Positions 8,821 through 17,369 of a stretch of 42,757 bases of DNA are shown piece after piece. The stretch comes from Granulosicoccus sp. (GTDB lineage Bacteria; Pseudomonadota; Gammaproteobacteria; Granulosicoccales; Granulosicoccaceae). The notes beneath the pieces were generated by a model. It did not search any database and was not told where the DNA came from. It worked only from the letters and a program-made list of their open reading frames with translations. Both the position numbers and the translations under genes were made by a program. Position 1 is the first letter of the stretch. The number at the start of each line of letters is the position of its first letter. The stretch lies in NCBI GenBank assembly GCA_023300375.1, contig JALZWO010000007.1, positions 1 through 42,757 of the forward strand. The letters are read 5' to 3'.

Positions 8821-10146
8821 ATGGACGATAAAACTCCACAAGCTTCACCCAGGCCATCAGCGACATTCGATGACTACACCATGTCAGAGATTCGCAGAGC
8901 TGCCAGCACTGGCATCTACGATATCAGAGGGTCAGGCGCCAAACGTTCGCTTCCACATTTTGACGACCTACTGTTTCTTGGTGCCTCCATTTCACGCTAT
9001 CCGCTAGAAGGCTACCGTGAGCGCTGTGGCACCGAAGTCACTCTAGGCGATCGCTATGCGTCAAAGCCACTACAGCTAAAAATTCCCATTACCATTGCCG
9101 GCATGAGCTTTGGTTCTTTGTCAGGACAAGCCAAAGAGGCGCTAGGACGTGGAGCAAACCTTGCCGGCACATCAACCACAACGGGCGATGGCGGAATGAC
9201 ACCTGAAGAACGTGGTCATTCAAAACTGTTGGTGTACCAATACCTGCCTTCTCGCTACGGCATGAATCCAGACGACTTGCGCAAAGCGGATGCCATTGAA
9301 ATTGTGGTTGGACAAGGTGCAAAACCTGGTGGTGGTGGCATGCTACTCGGCCAAAAAATAAACGATCGGGTAGCAGCAATGCGATCACTTCCAAAAGGCA
9401 TTGATCAACGCTCAGCCTGCCGCCACCCTGATTGGACAGGCCCAGATGATCTTGAAATTAAAATTCTTGAACTGCGCGAAATCACGAATTGGGAAAAACC
9501 AATTTTCGTAAAAATAGGCGGATCCAGGCCTTACTACGATACGGCACTTGCTGTTAAATCGGGTGCCGATGTCATTGTTCTAGATGGAATGCAAGGTGGT
9601 ACAGCTGCTACACAGAACGTGTTTATTGAACATGTAGGTCAACCCACATTAGCCTGTATAAGACCAGCCGTTAAAGCATTACAAGAACTGGACATGCATC
9701 GAAAAGTACAGATCATCGTTTCTGGTGGCATCAGGAATGGAGCCGATGTAGCCAAAGCTATGGCTCTGGGCGCAGACGCTGTATCCATTGGATCAGCAGC
9801 TCTCATTGCCATGGGCGACAACGACCCCTATTACGAAGACGAATACCGCAAGCTGGGCACCACCGCAGGCTCGTACGATGCATGGCATCTGGGTCGCGAC
9901 CCTGCAGGTATCACCACTCAAGACCCTGAGCTGGCGAGCCGGCTAGATCCTGTAGTTGCAGGCCAACGATTAGCTAATTATCTGAAAGTAATGACTCTTG
10001 AAGCCCAGACAATAGCAAGAGCTTGTGGCAAAAATCATGTGCATAACCTAGAACCAGAAGATCTCTGTGCACTGACAGTAGAGGCGGCAGCGATGGCTCA
10101 AGTACCATTGGCAGGAACTAGCTGGGTGCCAGGACAGGGTTATTGA
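8821..10146 (+). CDS. mgsC: N-methylglutamate synthase subunit C (FMN glutamate-synthase domain)
   Basis: Protein of 441 residues corresponding to the FMN-binding synthase domain of the glutamate synthase large subunit (MgsC/GlxD). Visible family lines are GMSFGSLSGQAKEALGRG, GQGAKPGGGGMLLGQKI, FVKIGGSRP, DVIVLDGMQGGTAATQ and VSGGIRNGADVAKAMALGADAVSIGSAAL; the last is a TIM-barrel phosphate-binding region for FMN. It would be the catalytic subunit making N-methylglutamate. It follows mgsB after 103 bases that contain two direct copies of TTAGAGGC (8714-8721 and 8736-8743) but no terminator. The start ATG has only a weak ribosome-binding site. Confidence 0.83.
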   Translation: MDDKTPQASPRPSATFDDYTMSEIRRAASTGIYDIRGSGAKRSLPHFDDLLFLGASISRYPLEGYRERCGTEVTLGDRYASKPLQLKIPITIAGMSFGSLSGQAKEALGRGANLAGTSTTTGDGGMTPEERGHSKLLVYQYLPSRYGMNPDDLRKADAIEIVVGQGAKPGGGGMLLGQKINDRVAAMRSLPKGIDQRSACRHPDWTGPDDLEIKILELREITNWEKPIFVKIGGSRPYYDTALAVKSGADVIVLDGMQGGTAATQNVFIEHVGQPTLACIRPAVKALQELDMHRKVQIIVSGGIRNGADVAKAMALGADAVSIGSAALIAMGDNDPYYEDEYRKLGTTAGSYDAWHLGRDPAGITTQDPELASRLDPVVAGQRLANYLKVMTLEAQTIARACGKNHVHNLEPEDLCALTVEAAAMAQVPLAGTSWVPGQGY

Positions 10147-10245
10147 TACAACAAGCGCCAAAGCCAAGGCAATTAAACACTAGTTGTTACAATGTTTTCA
10201 CCGACTGAATACAGCGAAAAATAGAGTAAGGAGATACAGCAGGTC

Positions 10246-11556
10246 ATGACACAGAATCTGACGGAACTGGCCAAAGAGAAGGGCATAAAATACTACCTGT
10301 TCAACTTCACTGATCTATTCGGCACCCAGCGTGCCAAATTAGTCCCAGCAGCTGCAGCTGGTGGCATGCAAAAAAGTGGAGCGGGCTTTGCAGGCTTCGC
10401 TGCATGGCTCGATTTCACGCCAGCGCACCCTGATATGTTTGTGATGCCTGATGTTAATTCAGTTATCCAACTACCTTGGAAGCCAGAGGTAGCGTGGGTT
10501 GCCGGTGACCCATGGATGAATGGAGAACCCGTAGAGCAAGGACCACGCAATGTGCTGAAGCGGCTAATGGCCGAGTCAAGTACCAAAGGCATGTTGATGA
10601 AGTCGGGGGTGGAGCCAGAGTTTCATCTCATATCTCCAGACGGACGTACCATCTCTGATGAAAAGGACACGCAAGAGAAACCTTGCTACGACCAGTCAGC
10701 AGTCATGCGGCGATACGATGTGATATCGCAGATTTGCGACACCATGATCGAACTGGGCTGGGGTCCGTACCAAAACGACCATGAAGACGCTAACGGACAG
10801 TTTGAAATAAACTGGGATTTTAATGACGCACTAACCACAGCTGATCAACTGGCCTTCTTCAAGTTTATGGTTAAGTCCATTGCAGAACTACACGGACTAC
10901 GCGCCACATTCATGCCCAAGCCTTTCTCGCATTTAACAGGTAACGGTTGTCATGTACACGTATCGGTGTGGAGCAACGACAGTAAATCTAACCGCTTTAG
11001 CGATGACAATGGAGAGCTTGGACTCTCTGACGAGGCTTACCACTTCATAGGTGGGCTACTGCATCATGGCGAAGCGCTAGCAGCGATTACCAATCCCACT
11101 GTTAATTCTTATAAAAGAATCAGCGCACCTCCCACTTTGTCTGGTGCTACTTGGGCACCGAGCTCCATAACCTTTGGTGGTAACAACCGCACCCACATGA
11201 TTCGCATACCCGATGATGGGCGAATTGAATTACGGCTACCCGATGGCGCTGCCAATCCGTACCTATTGATGGCTGTGATTCTGGCTGCTGGTATGGACGG
11301 CGTTGACAATAAGATACCCGCGGGTAAACGATTAGATAATGATATGTATGCCAACCCTGAGCTAGCAGGTTCAGATCTAAAAGAACTGCCGTTAAACCTA
11401 CTCGATGCCATCCGTCAGTATGAAAAGGACACCACGTTGACAAAGGCTATGGGCTCAGAATTTAGCAAGTCTTATTGCAAGCTCAAACGTAATGATTGGA
11501 GCAAATTCTCTAGTAGTCTTAGCCAGTGGGAACTGGACAACACCCTAGACTGCTAA
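10246..11556 (+). CDS. gmaS: Gamma-glutamylmethylamide synthetase (type III glutamine synthetase-like)
   Basis: Glutamine-synthetase family enzyme, 436 residues, cytoplasmic. Family lines include GVEPEFHLISPDG (metal and glutamate binding), NDHEDANGQFEINW, FMPKPFSHLTGNGCHVHVS, NPTVNSYKRI and NRTHMIRIPDDGRIELRLPDGAANPYLL. Relatives annotated GlnT or GMA synthetase ligate methylamine to glutamate with ATP. The position between mgsABC and the dimethylamine monooxygenase genes supports GmaS over an ammonia-assimilating enzyme. A TAAGGAG sequence lies about 12 bases upstream of the ATG, a rather long spacing. GmaS and Mgs belong to one indirect methylamine pathway; the dehydrogenase that completes it is not in this window. 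Confidence 0.78.
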   Translation: MTQNLTELAKEKGIKYYLFNFTDLFGTQRAKLVPAAAAGGMQKSGAGFAGFAAWLDFTPAHPDMFVMPDVNSVIQLPWKPEVAWVAGDPWMNGEPVEQGPRNVLKRLMAESSTKGMLMKSGVEPEFHLISPDGRTISDEKDTQEKPCYDQSAVMRRYDVISQICDTMIELGWGPYQNDHEDANGQFEINWDFNDALTTADQLAFFKFMVKSIAELHGLRATFMPKPFSHLTGNGCHVHVSVWSNDSKSNRFSDDNGELGLSDEAYHFIGGLLHHGEALAAITNPTVNSYKRISAPPTLSGATWAPSSITFGGNNRTHMIRIPDDGRIELRLPDGAANPYLLMAVILAAGMDGVDNKIPAGKRLDNDMYANPELAGSDLKELPLNLLDAIRQYEKDTTLTKAMGSEFSKSYCKLKRNDWSKFSSSLSQWELDNTLDC

Positions 11557-11628
11557 TTTCTTCAAACAAAGCAGATAACAATCTGTGTTTGAATCGATAC
11601 TTATAGACAACGGAAGAGGTATTACACC

Positions 11629-12762
11629 ATGACAGCAAGCTGGCGTTTTTCTGCACTGGCCGACAGGCACCGTGCTTTAGGTTCCAATCTGGAAGATTGG
11701 AGTGGTATGGGTACCGCCTGGACGTACGATAAGGACCAAGAGGAAGAATATCTTGCCATCCGTACTAAAGCTGGCGTAATGGATGTCTCTGGTTTAAAGA
11801 AAGTCCATATCACTGGTGCTCATGCCTCTCATGTAATAGACAGAGCCACAACTCGCAACGTCGAAAAAATCAGCCCCGGGCGTGCATCCTATGCCTGCAT
11901 GCTTAATGATGCTGGCAAGTTCGTTGATGATTGTGTTATCTACCGTACTGGCGCTAACTCTTTCATGGTGGTCCATGGCTCAGGTGCAGGTCACGAACAA
12001 CTCACGCGTGCAGCTGTAGGCCGCGATGTGTCTATTCGTTTTGATGACAACCTGCATGACATTTCTCTACAAGGCCCACTTGCTGTCGATTTTCTTGAAA
12101 AGCATGTGGAAGGCATTCGGCAACTAAACTACTTTGCCCACATGCCTACGCGTTTGTTCGGTCATCCAGTGACTATCTCAAGAACAGGATACACCGGTGA
12201 GCGAGGCTATGAAATCTTTTGCCGTGGACAAGATGCACCCAATATTTGGGACACCATCGTAGAACAAGGTGCATCAATGGGCATCATCCCCACACGCTTC
12301 ACCACCTTGGATTTGCTACGTGCCGAAAGCTACCTGTTGTTCTATCCTTACGACAATTCCGAGATGTATCCGTTTGAAGATGAAGGCCCCGGAGATACCC
12401 TATGGGAACTAGGCTTGGACTTTACCGTTAGTGAAGGCAAGACTGGATTTCGTGGAGCCGAAGAGCATTATCGTCTTCAAGGAAAAGAGCGGTTTAAAAT
12501 CTATGGACTCATCCTTGACGGAAAGGAAGCAGCTGAAGAGGGTGCGCCATTGCTACTCGATGGCAAAAAGGTAGGTGTGGCTACTATTGGTATGTATTCC
12601 CCTTTGAACAAGCACAATGTAGCCATTGCGCGTATGCCTGTGAGTTGCGCAACACCCGGCACCTCTATGCAAGTTCAAAACAGCACCGGTATGATTGATT
12701 GCACGGCAGCAGCTATGCCGTTCTACGACGTTGACAAAGAACGTCGCACCGCTAAAGGCTAA
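11629..12762 (+). CDS. dmmD: Dimethylamine monooxygenase GcvT-like (folate) subunit
   Basis: GcvT-family protein of 377 residues, with SRTGYTGERGYEIF at 184-197 and LDLLRAESYLLFYPYD at 227-242 in place of the classical GcvT lines. In the dimethylamine monooxygenase (haem-dependent oxidative N-demethylase) system a GcvT-like subunit is thought to bind tetrahydrofolate and take up the formaldehyde released from dimethylamine. The start has a good GAAGAGGT ribosome-binding site. It is the first of four dmm genes here, ordered D-C-B-A. The lettering follows published dmm usage as remembered and should be checked. It is a second folate domain besides that in Tdm. Confidence 0.78.
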   Translation: MTASWRFSALADRHRALGSNLEDWSGMGTAWTYDKDQEEEYLAIRTKAGVMDVSGLKKVHITGAHASHVIDRATTRNVEKISPGRASYACMLNDAGKFVDDCVIYRTGANSFMVVHGSGAGHEQLTRAAVGRDVSIRFDDNLHDISLQGPLAVDFLEKHVEGIRQLNYFAHMPTRLFGHPVTISRTGYTGERGYEIFCRGQDAPNIWDTIVEQGASMGIIPTRFTTLDLLRAESYLLFYPYDNSEMYPFEDEGPGDTLWELGLDFTVSEGKTGFRGAEEHYRLQGKERFKIYGLILDGKEAAEEGAPLLLDGKKVGVATIGMYSPLNKHNVAIARMPVSCATPGTSMQVQNSTGMIDCTAAAMPFYDVDKERRTAKG

Positions 12763-12790
12763 ACCGTGGACTGTAAAGGATAAATCAATA

Positions 12791-13405
12791 ATGAGTCAGC
12801 CAGACGATTCAGCCATTCTAAGCCGACCTCGATACGGCACACTATCGCCTATCGAGGCTTCGTTTCATCTGTTTTGTGCCGATGACGAAGGTGGCCAAGC
12901 CATTGTTGAGTTGGCACAAGATGTACCCGCAAATTTCTTTGATTCAGCAGAAATTATCTATGTCAATAGTCAGCCTGCGCTAAACAGCAAAACCCTGGCG
13001 GCGTTAGAGCAGCTGAATTGCCCCCGCATGTATACAGGCCCAACCATCCACGCAGCCCTACCCCGCTTATCAACCTCGATAAGCCGCATGCGTATGAACT
13101 CACAGATTTATATCAGTGGTAGCGAATCGATGCTAGGCCTTGCAACAATGACCGCAATGCAAGCTAACATTGATCATCAAGCGTTACAAACCGAACACAG
13201 AGGCTCACTGGCACGACGAGTACAGTGTGTTCATTGCAAAGGCATTACCGAACAGGTCACTACACAACCTGCCAGCTGTGAGCATTGTGGATTACTGCTA
13301 CTGGTGCGAGATCACTACTCTCGACGTGCAGCAGCCTTTCAGGGGGTCAACATTAATGCTGAAGACCCCAGCGAGATTCCTGCCAAAGAGGAGGTATTTA
13401 CATGA
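12791..13405 (+). CDS. dmmC: Dimethylamine monooxygenase small subunit with zinc ribbon
   Basis: Protein of 204 residues whose C-terminal part has a zinc-ribbon-like set of cysteines, C146-x2-C149 and C163-x2-C166 (CVHCKG and CEHCG). The N-terminal 135 residues have no recognised domain but resemble a small alpha/beta fold. The ATG at 12791 is chosen over a longer frame from 12695, because the extra residues would overlap dmmD and AAAGGA precedes this ATG. The gene ends overlapping the dmmB start by four bases (ATGA). Its identity rests mainly on its place among the dmm genes; the cysteines suggest a structural metal or electron-transfer role. Confidence 0.68.
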   Translation: MSQPDDSAILSRPRYGTLSPIEASFHLFCADDEGGQAIVELAQDVPANFFDSAEIIYVNSQPALNSKTLAALEQLNCPRMYTGPTIHAALPRLSTSISRMRMNSQIYISGSESMLGLATMTAMQANIDHQALQTEHRGSLARRVQCVHCKGITEQVTTQPASCEHCGLLLLVRDHYSRRAAAFQGVNINAEDPSEIPAKEEVFT

Positions 13406-14364
13406 GCTCCCCTGCTACTATCGACGTCATCGTTACCCATGTTGTCAACGTCAATTCACTTATTAAGCGTTTTCACTTTGCGCGCCTTGATGGTCAGCCT
13501 CTACCAGCGTTCTCTGGCGGCGCACACATTATTGTAGAGATGCAAGATGGCGAAAATCGCCGACGCACACCCTATTCCTTAATGAGTTCACCGCTAGATA
13601 CCGACGACTATCAGATCAGTGTTCGACGCGATGATCAAGGTCGCGGAGGTTCCTTGTACATGCACCAGCAAGTAAAAACTGGAATGCAAATGCGTATCGG
13701 TTATCCCACCAATCTGTTCTCGCTAGACAAACGAGCACCAAAGCATTTGATGTTTGCCGGTGGCATTGGTATCACGCCATTTCTTGCACAGATAAAACAA
13801 CTGATAGCAACCAACGGTAATTTCGAATTACATTACAGTGTAAGAAACCAAGAATTAGGTGCGTATATAAACGAGCTTGCGCAAACCATTGGCAATCGCT
13901 TGCATACATATTATGACGATAAAGAACAACGCATTGCCTTCGATACCTTGCTAAGCACACAGCCTGCAGGTACACATGTTTATGTTTGCGGTCCAACACC
14001 TATGATTGAACATGTACTAAAACGTACAGCGGCTCTGGGGTGGCCAAAGGTACACGTGCATTATGAGCATTTTGCTAAGGCATTGCCCGGTGAGCCATTC
14101 ACGGTGCAGCTGCAAGCGAGTAATAAAACAGTAGAGGTGGGGGAGAATGAATCAATGCTGGAAGCCATGGAAGCGGCCGGTGTTGATGCACCGTACCTAT
14201 GCAGAGGTGGTGCGTGCGGTCAATGCGAAACGAACGTTATAGAACACAACGGCACTCTGCTGCATGAAGATCATTGGCTTGATGAAAACGAACGCGTTAG
14301 TGGTAAAAAAATAATGCCTTGCGTATCCAGATTTTGCGGCACGCAACTTGTTCTAGACCGATAA
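13402..14364 (+). CDS. dmmB: Dimethylamine monooxygenase reductase subunit (PDR-type flavin, [2Fe-2S])
   Basis: Reductase of 320 residues in phthalate-dioxygenase-reductase order: flavin domain with R56TPYSL, NAD(P)H domain with FAGGIGITPFLAQIK (118-132) and VCGPTPMIEHV (196-206), then a plant-type [2Fe-2S] ferredoxin domain with C267, C272, C275 and C307 (LCRGGACGQC). It would pass electrons from NAD(P)H through FMN and the cluster to the haem subunit. AGGAGG lies seven bases upstream of the ATG, and the start overlaps the dmmC stop. On sequence alone it could serve any Rieske-type oxygenase; the DUF3445 gene next door makes the dmm role the better reading. Confidence 0.85.
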   Translation: MSSPATIDVIVTHVVNVNSLIKRFHFARLDGQPLPAFSGGAHIIVEMQDGENRRRTPYSLMSSPLDTDDYQISVRRDDQGRGGSLYMHQQVKTGMQMRIGYPTNLFSLDKRAPKHLMFAGGIGITPFLAQIKQLIATNGNFELHYSVRNQELGAYINELAQTIGNRLHTYYDDKEQRIAFDTLLSTQPAGTHVYVCGPTPMIEHVLKRTAALGWPKVHVHYEHFAKALPGEPFTVQLQASNKTVEVGENESMLEAMEAAGVDAPYLCRGGACGQCETNVIEHNGTLLHEDHWLDENERVSGKKIMPCVSRFCGTQLVLDR

Positions 14365-14427
14365 GAGCTGTAGTCCTAAGACAGCTGGCACACTTTAGAC
14401 AAAAACAATAGCGACAGGAAATACATC

Positions 14428-15483
14428 ATGGCAACCAAGGCCTGCGACCTGCCTTTTCGAAAAGAAACATTCCGAGACGATTTTACTTTTCGTAACTCAC
14501 CAGAGACAATCAAACGCGCGCCGTTTCCTTTTGATAAAGATTCCTACATGTATGCAGTTAATATGGAACTGCACAAGGATGGTCGTGCCGGTACCGCCTT
14601 TGAAAATCCATTTGATGTCGACGAACACTACGTCGCTGAAATGCAAGATAGAGCCTTGGTACTAAATGAAGATCCGCTCCGGTGCCAGTCACTTCCACAT
14701 ATGAAGCTAGCAGGTTGGGATGTACTTGAGCTACTCATGACACATAAAGCCTCTAGTTATCCAGAATGGTTTTCACTGACCAGAGACGGTAATCAATGGC
14801 ATTGGATCAATCGTCCTATGGGCATTGATCAGAAATTCACTTTCGGTGATGAAACAACACTCCCGTATGAGCCCTTAGAGTACATAACACGACAGGCTCA
14901 GGGAGACTTCTGTGTACTGGATGAACGTGACGGTAACTTATGGATGGATGCAGGTATTGTCACCACGCAAGCCGATTGGTCTCTGGACTTCGACATCGGT
15001 ATGAATTTTTTTGAATGGCACGCACCCGTCCCGCTAGCCCACGAAAAAGGAATATTCACGCGAGCACTGAAATACCTGCTAACCATTCAACAAGGCAACC
15101 CTGCACGCAGGCTTAACTGGACAATGACAGTCAATCCTCGGCTAGATACTAGCCCGGAAAATTATCATGTCTGGGGCCCAGAAAACATCCAGATCACTCC
15201 TGAAAATGTGGGTGAAAAACTTTTCCTGCGCATTGAATTACAAAGCTTCTGGCGTCTCCCTCGTTCCAACGCAATGCTTTTCCCTATACGTTGCTATTTA
15301 CTCAGTATGCAGGATCTATCCACTGTTCCAAAGTGGGCAACACGGATGCATCGCGTATTGCAAACCTTACCACCAGAAATTGCAAGCTATAAAGGTCTGG
15401 ACGGTTATAGAGACATCGCCATTGAATGGTTATCTCAGTTTGATAATGGGGCACCCACCAGCAGTGGTTCGTATCCAGACTAA
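14428..15483 (+). CDS. dmmA: Dimethylamine monooxygenase haem subunit (DUF3445)
   Basis: DUF3445-family protein of 351 residues, the PAS-like haem-binding catalytic subunit of oxidative N-demethylases. It would convert dimethylamine, O2 and reducing power to methylamine and formaldehyde. Typical family lines are NWTMTVNPRLDTSPENYHVW (near 230-249), LFLRIELQSFWRLPRSNAML (265-284) and FPIRCYLLSMQDL. The haem ligands cannot be assigned by eye. AGGAAA precedes the ATG. It is the last gene of the plus arm and is followed by an imperfect palindrome before the convergent regulator gene. Confidence 0.85.
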   Translation: MATKACDLPFRKETFRDDFTFRNSPETIKRAPFPFDKDSYMYAVNMELHKDGRAGTAFENPFDVDEHYVAEMQDRALVLNEDPLRCQSLPHMKLAGWDVLELLMTHKASSYPEWFSLTRDGNQWHWINRPMGIDQKFTFGDETTLPYEPLEYITRQAQGDFCVLDERDGNLWMDAGIVTTQADWSLDFDIGMNFFEWHAPVPLAHEKGIFTRALKYLLTIQQGNPARRLNWTMTVNPRLDTSPENYHVWGPENIQITPENVGEKLFLRIELQSFWRLPRSNAMLFPIRCYLLSMQDLSTVPKWATRMHRVLQTLPPEIASYKGLDGYRDIAIEWLSQFDNGAPTSSGSYPD

Positions 15484-15500
15484 TTGACTAACGGAGCACA

Positions 15501-15555
15501 CGTCATTGCTGCGAAGTCGGGAATCCAAGGTTTATTGCTGTATGGATTCCCACTT
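15501..15555. repeat. Imperfect palindrome, degenerate GTCATT...GGGAATCCA intergenic repeat; possible bidirectional terminator
   Basis: GGGAATCCA (15519-15527) and TGGATTCCC (15543-15551) are perfectly complementary, and the stem extends outward with one bulge. The left side, CGTCATT then GCGAAGTCGGGAATCCA, resembles the short CGTCATTCCCGCG...CGGGAATCCA palindromic repeat found in many proteobacterial genomes. It occupies most of the 82 bases between the convergent dmmA and the regulator. There is no clear T-run on either side. Confidence 0.5.
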
Positions 15556-15565
15556 ACGTTTAGCG

Positions 15566-16288
15566 CTACGTTTCTGAAGCTATTGTGCCTCTGGAAATCG
15601 ATTGTGGATACGAGATAATTGAGAGATATCGCGCTGGAAGTTCTATGAGTCTGACAGGCCCGTGTGGTGAATCAGCATCAAAATACAGTGAATCACCAGG
15701 TTCCATCAAAAACGTCTTGTCACCGTGTTGATACTCAACAGAACCTTCAAGAAAATACAGAAACTCTATACCATCGTGTTGAAAGGTAGGAAAGATATCG
15801 GATTTATCGGTTAGCGTGATCATATAAGGCTCGCCGATTACACCGCTTTCATTAGCGCCTAGGTATCCAAGCAACTGATACTGATGCCCTGCACGAGTGC
15901 CGCGACTCTCTATTGATCCACCTTCCCCACTCTTTACATGAACAGCAATACGCTCTTCCTCAAAGCTTTTGAGGAAATAAGAGATCGGCACCCCAAGCGC
16001 GTGTGACAACGATTGCAAAGTGGTCAAAGACGGCGATGTTAGTCCGTTCTCAATTTTGGACAACATACCAACCGACAGATCACTGTTGTCTGCCAGATCT
16101 GAAACAGTAATACCTATTTGCTTTCTTAGAGCGCGAATTTCTCGACCAATGGCGACCTCTAACTTGCGCTCAGTATTAGCTCGAACAGCGTGTGGATTCT
16201 GTTTGAGCGGTGATTTCAGAGTGCCGTCACTTACCTGAGACGCTTCGAGCGTTTTTTCCGGTGTGTGTTTTGGAACATAATTATTCAT
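15566..16288 (-). CDS. XRE-family transcriptional regulator with cupin domain
   Basis: Cytoplasmic DNA-binding regulator of about 240 residues. After an unstructured N-terminal 45 residues there is a helix-turn-helix domain (REIRALRKQIGITVSDLADN to HALGVPISYFL). A C-terminal cupin_2 barrel follows (FLEGSVEYQHGDKTFLMEPG, then YFDADSPHGP). XRE-cupin proteins such as PuuR and SutR usually control amine, amino-acid or sulfur-compound catabolism, with the cupin as ligand sensor. It is convergent with dmmA and 82 bases away, so it may control the TMAO/dimethylamine genes, but no operator links them. ATG at 16288 and GTG at 16294 are both possible; neither has a clear ribosome-binding site. Confidence 0.82.
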   Translation of the reverse strand: MNNYVPKHTPEKTLEASQVSDGTLKSPLKQNPHAVRANTERKLEVAIGREIRALRKQIGITVSDLADNSDLSVGMLSKIENGLTSPSLTTLQSLSHALGVPISYFLKSFEEERIAVHVKSGEGGSIESRGTRAGHQYQLLGYLGANESGVIGEPYMITLTDKSDIFPTFQHDGIEFLYFLEGSVEYQHGDKTFLMEPGDSLYFDADSPHGPVRLIELPARYLSIISYPQSISRGTIASET

Positions 16289-16367
16289 ATGCACACAGCG
16301 TCTAAAATGTACTCATAGCGCAAGTTTTCAACGCACCTAAATGCATTGTTCAGCCAGCAGGCAAACA

Positions 16368-17237
16368 CTAGACATTGATCAGACATTGTTGACGCATATC
16401 ATCAGGTACGCCAAATACCAAACCAGCAATACTACCTAGTGCCATTGACCTTCCACAACAATCACCACCGCAGCGAATGTTGTCGAGCACCGCTGACTTA
16501 AAATCTGTTGCATGATTCAGCAAATGCCAACATAGCGGCATTGAGTGCTTAACGTAGCAAGCCATACCAAACTGCTGTGCTGCCAATAGTGGCTCGTAAG
16601 TTTGCCGGCCCAAAGCGTCACGCATAAGCTCTCCGAGCTCGCCCTCAACTGCGCTGGCCGCAGTAGCTAATGCGGTTTTGATATCCACACCGGCAATCAA
16701 TTGTGACAACACGCTGTGCACCGCTCTAGCTGAGCTTTCAACATCCGTGTTAATCGATATAACCTTGGCCGCCTCCACGGTTTGGGTCTCGGCGATGTCC
16801 GCAGCAAACAGACCTGGAACAACACACAAACCAGGCATCTGATCATCATCCATACCCGATGGCTTAGCGATTTTCTCACCCTCGATTAATACTTTGGCGA
16901 CAAGCTGCTTTGTCGGTCTATCTGCATAGCCATGAAAGGTGCCACAAGGACCAAAGGTTGCCATGAAGACTTTCAAATGATCAGACACACTATAGTCGGC
17001 ACCCAGATCACCCACAATACGCGCTGACTCTCCATAGTGGGATAACTCGCCAGCACGCCGGGCCTTATGCACAAATGACCCACGCTTGTTTTCAAAAACA
17101 GCAGCCTCTGGATTGCGAAAAAGAAGAGATCCTGTCGCTTCTATCAGCTTTATTTGTTCCTGGTCATATAACCAATGTAGACCCATAGCTGCCGTATCGG
17201 CAACTAGTGCTCCGGTTAGGGCATCTTGTCGATTCAT
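16368..17237 (-). CDS. ADP-ribosylglycohydrolase-family protein with altered metal site
   Basis: Protein of 289 residues with the all-alpha ADP-ribosylglycohydrolase (ARH/DraG) layout. The N-terminal line is ALTGALVADTAAMGLHWLYD, and the C-terminal line RCGGDCCGRSMALGSIAGL (G257 onward) aligns with the family GGDTDT...GAIAGA motif. The usual Asp-Thr after GGD, which binds the dinuclear metal, is replaced by Cys-Cys-Gly, so classical ADP-ribose hydrolysis is doubtful. The start at 17237 matches the family N-terminus; nine more residues are possible from 17264. It sits 79 bases upstream of the regulator gene on the same strand. Relatives with HWLYD near the N-terminus occur widely and mostly lack an assigned function. 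Confidence 0.72.
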   Translation of the reverse strand: MNRQDALTGALVADTAAMGLHWLYDQEQIKLIEATGSLLFRNPEAAVFENKRGSFVHKARRAGELSHYGESARIVGDLGADYSVSDHLKVFMATFGPCGTFHGYADRPTKQLVAKVLIEGEKIAKPSGMDDDQMPGLCVVPGLFAADIAETQTVEAAKVISINTDVESSARAVHSVLSQLIAGVDIKTALATAASAVEGELGELMRDALGRQTYEPLLAAQQFGMACYVKHSMPLCWHLLNHATDFKSAVLDNIRCGGDCCGRSMALGSIAGLVFGVPDDMRQQCLINV

Positions 17238-17369
17238 ATAAGCTGTACCTGCTGTGTCGAGCAATCAATTAGATTGGGTAAAGATTCGCAATATGATAAT
17301 AGTACGTGCTTCTCAATGATAGAGGTTTGGAACTGTTGTCACACCATAGGTTTTTACGAACCTTAATGC

